This document shows, piece by piece, positions 58,182 to 64,000 of a DNA stretch of 64,000 nucleotides. Below the pieces are notes generated by a model. That model searched no databases, was not told the DNA's origin, and saw only the letters and a program-made list of their open reading frames with translations. The position numbers and the translations under genes were made by a program. This DNA is from Gnetum montanum (Eukaryota > Streptophyta > Gnetopsida > Gnetales > Gnetaceae), in the NCBI GenBank assembly GCA_015680685.1, contig MNCI01006151.1, positions 576,155 through 640,154 on the forward strand. Direction: 5' to 3'. Positions within the stretch are counted from its first letter, which is position 1; each line of letters opens with the position of its first letter.

Positions 58182-60430
58182 GAAGAGAAACTTATTATTA
58201 TTCTTCAATAAGATATAAATTAGCACATTGTATATTGTTGTTATCATAATTTGAATACTAATCATGGAGAGCAACATAGAGAGATAGAATACAAAGCACA
58301 GCAGGTAAAATTACCTTAGGATCATAGGTTAGAAAGTATGAGGTATGATCAAGGGTTGTACAAAAAGTGATATGATAGACCCAAAGAGCACGGGTTAGTT
58401 GTATGTACCAATTTCATTAGGTTTTATTGATCATAGTACAAAGGGAATCAATAAGAGTTTTATTAGTGCATTTGACCTAAAACTCGGTATAAGAAGGAAA
58501 ATGATTTTTTATCACTATTTTAGTGGAATATTGAAGAGTGAAGCTAGGGGAAAAATCTAAAACATTTAAGCTATTTTAGCTAAATCTAGTTGATATTTTT
58601 AGTTTAGCAAGTAGAGATAAGCATGTACTCCCATTTTCATGATAAAATTCATAATCATGGATTTTGAGAAAATGTAGATTTGGATTTTTTTTTATCATAT
58701 GAAGAACATGACATGGTGAGATTGATGTAGCTTTGTTTTGTAAAAATTCTAAGTGTTACTGATGAGGTTTTGACATGATGGATGATGTGTTTCATTAAAA
58801 TATTTTTAACACCAAATGTTAGAGTTTGTAGTTGGACTTCTACGCATCACATTCAAATTTGAAAGGGATTTTAATGTGAATGTTAACATGAAGTAGAGAC
58901 TTTTTGACGTATAGGTTAAAATATAAGTTATAATCCTAATTGTAAGTTTTCACATAAAAGACTATGCTTTTTATGCTAAGGGATTTTTACTTATTTTGCT
59001 TATGCAAGAATATAGTAGTGTCTAGGCTTTTGGTTATTGAGTCTATGTTCTTTCTCCTAGTAGCTAAAAGAAGCATCCTAGAGAATAAGCAGATGAAGCT
59101 AGGTTCCATTAAAACCCATCTTTACCCCTGTTTAACCTCCCACAATTAATTGACATTATTCTTGAGGTGATAGACATTAGTTTTGGCAATTTTGAAGATC
59201 TTGCAAGGCATAAAGTAGCATGTCTCGACTCCATTTTGCTTAGGAAATGTTGACACCAATGTTAGCATAACTTATACACCATTATGCAAAAACTTAACTT
59301 CAGATGACATTTTTGAATCCCATGCAACCTCTAGCATTTATTGGACATCAATTTAGATGTTGATTATGATTCCTAATATTTCAAATTGACAATTTAGAGT
59401 TTAGAGTATCAAATTATGCTAATGTAAACGACATTGACATAGTGTCACATCATTGTGTTACCTTACTATGTCATCAACATCACTTGTACATGGCATGTAC
59501 TTTGAATTGCATAAAATGGACTACAAGTTAACTAAACTAAACTCCATGTGTTTTTAGGAAGCCATAACCCTATAATTCTTAGGTTAAAACATAAATTTTA
59601 ACCTAATTTCTTTAGCTTTGAGATCACTTTTCAAATTTTGATCCGAAGCATTAATACCTACATCAACTACTTCACCTACATACTCCATGGTCATTCTAGT
59701 GTCATTTGTAGTCTACAAGCTTATTCTTAGCATCTTCATCATTGATGGAACATGTGAGCACACTGACACTAGCATCATCTACCCCAGCATCAATGCCACT
59801 ACATCACTTTCCAACATCATTTGCAGAATAGTATCTAGAAATGACCTTGTTTTGACCCCAAATGAGCTTCAAATAATGTTAGTAGATCCTTCATTCATCT
59901 GTGAATCCATAAAAGGTCAAATTTCATCATTCAAATCCTCTTTTTTTCATTAACTAAGTCCTAATTTTCCATTTAAATTTATAATTTGTATCTCACATCA
60001 TTATAGATCTTAACCTTTCCTAAAAGGCAAATTCGGTTAATATATTTAATAAAGAACTATTTATTTTAGGGAAGCAATAACCTAAATCCTTTTTCACATA
60101 TTTGGTCTATGATTCATAATTTTGGTTATTCTTCATACTTATTTTAAATACATTAATATCACTTCCACATCACTTATATTTTATCAAGTTTCTTGTTGAG
60201 TTTATCATCACTAATCTCTACTCTTATTAATTCTAATCTCAGTTGATAGGATAAGTTCATATTTGATTTGAGGTTCATGTCCCATCATTTTGCTATTATT
60301 TATCTATCAAGGGATATATTATTTCAAATACTACTTATGACCACAAATCATATGCTCAAATGTATGATTCATGAAGGTTCTTACAAATTTATGGAAGAAC
60401 ATCTTTGTAAGAACACTGTATACCCAAAGT
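58182..60430. other. No gene recognised right of element B
   Basis: AT-rich sequence with short open frames only. The longest readable one (59687-59953) shows no known motif. The target region of B should continue the integrase read at 46984-47237, but I cannot find it here. Confidence 0.5.
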
Positions 60431-60439
60431 AAATTAATC

Positions 60440-61330
60440 AAAAGTATTCGAATATGCTCATGAAGGGCCTTGTAAAGGCCATCATGTAAGGGGATAAATA
60501 ACAATTAACATTCTCACACTTGGGTACTTTTAATTTATAATCTTTAGGAATGTCAACTGGTTTTCCAAATCTTACGACAATGTCAATGAGATGGTGGTAT
60601 AATGGCTAGGTTTAAAGAACCTTAGTAGTGGATTTAGCTACTAGAAATAGTTGAACTATGGAAATTTAATTTCATGGATCTCATTGCACACATGTTAAAT
60701 AATAAAGGCTACCTCATTTTTTCTATGGATTATTATACAAAATATATAGAAGCCACAGTTGTATTTGACTACATAGTGGTAACAACCACAAAATTCTTAC
60801 AACAACAAGTGGTTAATAGGTTTGGTATGATAAGGATACTTATTTCAAATAACAAAAATTAATTTATGGGTATTACCTTTAAGAAATTAATACAACTTTT
60901 ATCATTAAAATATAAATTTATAATATCATAGCATCCCCAAATCAATGGTCAAGTAGACATAACCAATCAAGAGATAACATGAATTCTTATAAGGAACTTT
61001 AGTAGGTATACAAGGGATTGGAGCATGAAACTTAATGATACCTTCTGAGCCTATTACTCCACATGGAAACTTCTTGTAAGCTACTTTCCATATGAATTAG
61101 TATACAAAAAGCTACCTAAGTTGTCCATCCAAACTAAACTTCATCCACTAAATACAACATGTGAACTTGACATTGATCTTATTCTAGTGTAAAAAGAATG
61201 GTTGATGAATCTCAACGTGTTAGAATAACATCAAAGGGTAGCACTAATGATCAATGAGGTCCACAAGAAATACACTAAACAATGACATGAAGTTAGAATT
61301 CAACATGTGAAGTTTATCTTAGGAAATAAG
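60440..61330 (+). pseudogene. Integrase remnant of another gypsy element (element H)
   Basis: The finger begins YAHEGPCKGHHVRG and TINILTLGYF (60455-60535; family HEGPCGGHFAxKxTxxKILxxGYxWP). The core then reads FMDLIAHMLNNKGYLIFSMD, YYTKYIEATVVFDYIVVTTT and VNRFGMIRILISNN (60674-60862). Later INGQVDITNQEI and NEVHKKYTKQ lie before VRIQHVKFILGNKILV (to 61330). The order is that of a gypsy integrase. No RT is readable upstream. Confidence 0.75.
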
Positions 61331-62265
61331 ATCCTTGTGACACCCTTATTAATTATCTATAAGATATCCTATAAATAACTAATAGAGGAGTTACAATCCT
61401 ATACTGGAATCTCACTTATGTATCTTAGCACATAAATTTCAAATCTTATGGAAGGAACCTTATATAATACATTTCACATTCAAATCTAGTATCATGTAAT
61501 TATATCATCCTGACACATCACAAAAACTTATTCTTATCAACATGCAACAAGTGGACCATTTATGACCTCCTAATTAGTCATCCACTAACCCTCAACCTTT
61601 TTCATTGCCAAATTTTACTTTATCTTTTGTATCTCCACTATGAACCCTAGTTGTAAGGGAGATACCCATCCTAATGAAAAACCTTGTGAAGACTTTTTTT
61701 TTCACTTTTTTGTTTTACAATTTTTTTCATACGTTTTACATTTCATTACATTTTTAAAGTTGTTATTTTTTTTATTTCTTAGCATGTTTTTCATTTTTAT
61801 ATATTTCTCCATTTTTGTTATATATTTTATATTTTCTTTGAGTTATTTTCTTTATGTTGTGAATAATTTTTAATGTTTTTGTTAATAAAGTTAGCACTTA
61901 TGTGTAGGATTCATCTTTGTTATTTGAATTATGTTTTATGCTCTAAAACTTTTTAAAGGATTAATTATGCAAAAGCATTAATATCACATCATTCATCCCT
62001 TCATTTCTATGAACAAAATATCCTTATCATGGTAGTAATGTGGTTTTTATGACATTTTAAACTAAAATTAACTAATGCTCATCATGCCTTAAAGAAAGGA
62101 GGAAGAACAAAGAGGCTTTAAAAAGAATGTGACATTAAAGAGATTTGTTGATTTATAGGACTTCCTATATGGGTCCCACAACTTCATTTGGGTATGCTAC
62201 CACTCATGTTTCAACTATTTGGGGAATATCTTCTTATGACAAGTTTTTATATTGTTATGATACTA
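61331..62265. other. No feature recognised
   Basis: T-rich tracts near 61690-61870 and AT-rich sequence. No motif or LTR partner is visible in the window. Confidence 0.5.
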
Positions 62266-62269
62266 AAAA

Positions 62270-62550
62270 GCCATGTTATCCATGCTTGAAGGTATTCCTC
62301 TAGTAAGGATAACAAAATAATAATGAATTAATTAACATATACCAAAATGATTCTTAGGTTTCCATTGGAAAGACATGTGATCAATGCCTAAAAGTAGGCT
62401 ACTTCCAGGAATCTCATGGTCTCTTAGACTAGTTCCATTATGTCAATGGAAAAGCATGTGACCCATGTTTGAAGGTGCACTACTGATAGGATTAGCATTG
62501 GCTATGTGGATGGAAGGATGTGACCCATTCTTGAAGGCACTCCTCTAACC
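62270..62550. repeat. Degenerate short tandem repeat, four copies
   Basis: The phrase catgtgacccatgcttgaaggtgcactcc recurs in variant form at 62272, 62374, 62455 and 62518, with steps of about 102, 81 and 63 bp. No coding frame runs through it. Confidence 0.5.
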
Positions 62551-64000
62551 AATAGACAAGGTCCATAACTTAAACACTAATAATTAATTAATTATTCTAT
62601 GAAATCAAATGTATGTTTTCCAATTTTCTTTGTTTAAGTAATGGTATTTTTATGTGGTTGTAGTTGGTCTCATGGTAATGGATTTGAGATGACACAACCA
62701 ATGTCATTGATAGAGGTATAAACTTGGCTTGGAATCCTAACCAATAGTTATGTTGATTATCTTAACCATGGGCTACACAAAGGATCCATTATGAATATGA
62801 TAAGGTACCTCACATCTTAATTTCTACAATCCCTTCTAATCTCACTACACCTCACTACTAAGCATAATTATGAATTTAATGGTTTTTTTATTATAATGTA
62901 GAGTTGTATAAATATTAATTTTGCATGCATTGAAATATAGCTTGGATCACCATTTAATTTCCGAGGTACCCATGAATACCTTGTGAAATGGTTATACAAG
63001 GGAATTTCTTGCTATGGAAAGGGTCCACTTGTATAGCTTTTGACAATCTAGTTCATGAACCAACTTCACATTTCCCAAACATCAAGTGTTGCTCTCTTTA
63101 TCATTATCTATTGTTACTTAACAATTTCTCCTCAATTTTATTTGAATTTTATGTTTAAAACTCTTTAAAAATCCTAAATTGCAATTAATTCTAAGATTTC
63201 AATCTATGTCCAAGTCATCATTTCATCATTCATAAGTATCCAAAACATCTTCCGTGGCTCTTATCCTTCCAAAAGCTCTAATTTGGCCTATTTGGTTTTC
63301 AACCCCATTGACATAATTGTAAACACAAAATTGTCAATGCTAGATAAAAATATTATATGTGTGTGTCATCATTAGCCAAAAATTTCATCATTTTTCAATT
63401 GAACGAAGGAATTTTTTACCATTTTCAAATCCCATACCTTCTACAAGCCATATCTTAAGATCAAGACCTCTAATCATACAAATTCAAAGATCTATGAGCT
63501 TCTAGAATTAAGTTCTACATCATGGGAATAGTTAACTAGTAATTTGGAAACCTTCGAAGACCCTAGGTTTTGAATACCTAATGTAACAAACATTAAAAAT
63601 AATTAAAAAGTTAAGATGACTTAGATACCTTAGGGCCTTTGAAACATCAAAACATAATCATCCAAAGGCTTAAACATTAAATATTTTCAAAAACAAGCTA
63701 ACATCAAGGCCAATAAAGGATGTAAAATACTTTAGAATCCAACAATTAATCTTGGGAATGATTACAGATAGTGCCTAAACATGTCCAAGAGGCAAGAGAA
63801 CCATTACAGCCTAAGGAGAAGGGACCTAGAGATGTACAAAGACATGGACATGGACATCAATAAGCATAAACACAAGACACTCATGCTATACGGCCCACAA
63901 TGTATATAAGACAATCCATGTAGAATGAGGCACCTTAGCCACAACCAAATCTAGAGGTGATTCTTATGGAGGCCTGCCTCACTAATATAAGATAAAATAG
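62551..64000. other. No gene recognised
   Basis: AT-rich, stop-rich sequence on both strands without a recognised domain, LTR partner or clear repeat. Confidence 0.5.

Noticed and set aside
61640-61873. Hydrophobic Phe-rich open frame as a membrane protein
   Set aside because: It arises from T-rich tracts, as expected of TTT-rich DNA, and has no other support.
1-64000. tRNA, rRNA, CRISPR or bacterial operon features
   Set aside because: None seen. The repeats are LTRs or degenerate tandem arrays, and the only tRNA-like sequence is a primer binding site complementary to tRNA-Asp.

Overview
This window reads as intergenic DNA of a large seed-plant nuclear genome. It is AT-rich and CpG-poor, and almost everything recognisable belongs to decayed, nested Ty3/gypsy LTR retrotransposons. 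No ordinary host gene, rRNA, tRNA or CRISPR array is visible. Domain motifs are easy to read, but every pol frame is broken by stops, many of them TAG/TAA where CAG, CAA or TGG would be expected, as methylation-driven C-to-T decay would produce. The lineage of the plant cannot be fixed from the sequence alone.

Layout. Element C (+ strand, from before base 1 to about 38859) is a gypsy element whose long LTRs lie at 1-7828 and about 36986-38859. Its gag, protease, an RNase H-like domain placed BEFORE the reverse transcriptase, and most of RT lie at 8168-11621. RNase H and integrase resume at 32989-34770. Two younger elements split it. Element A (1114-7141, perfect 5-bp target duplication TGTTG) is an Athila-like gag-protease element without RT or integrase, sitting in C's 5' LTR. 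Element D (11622-32988) is a 21.4-kb Tat/Ogre-like element sitting in C's RT/RNase H region. C itself abuts element E (about 38860-43710 plus a putative 3' LTR), a chromovirus with a C-terminal chromodomain. E is in turn cut by a clean reverse-oriented solo LTR of the Athila-like family (40081-40987, duplication GGTAC).

From 47238 to 58176 lies element B (- strand), an Athila-like element with gag, protease, RT, RNase H, integrase and a long extra ORF after integrase. Its 5' LTR is truncated. Left of B is an orphan integrase C-terminus (- strand). At 60440-61330 there is an integrase remnant of another gypsy element (+ strand). The rest of the right end is unassigned.

Most notable is element D. 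Between its protease and RT lies a block of about 10 kb. It contains an apparent ANTISENSE multi-exon gene (about 18075-23483, - strand) with at least six short GT-AG introns, preceded on its own strand by about 18 degenerate repeats spaced near 187 bp that carry a hairpin motif. Short repeats of about 31-33 bp flank the block and recur after integrase. Other points of interest are the RNase H-before-RT order of C, an unbroken 164-codon ORF with TATA and poly(A) signals in C's 3' region, palindromic CpG-rich U3 repeats in element A, and an LTR-like promoter cassette inside element B just upstream of its extra ORF.
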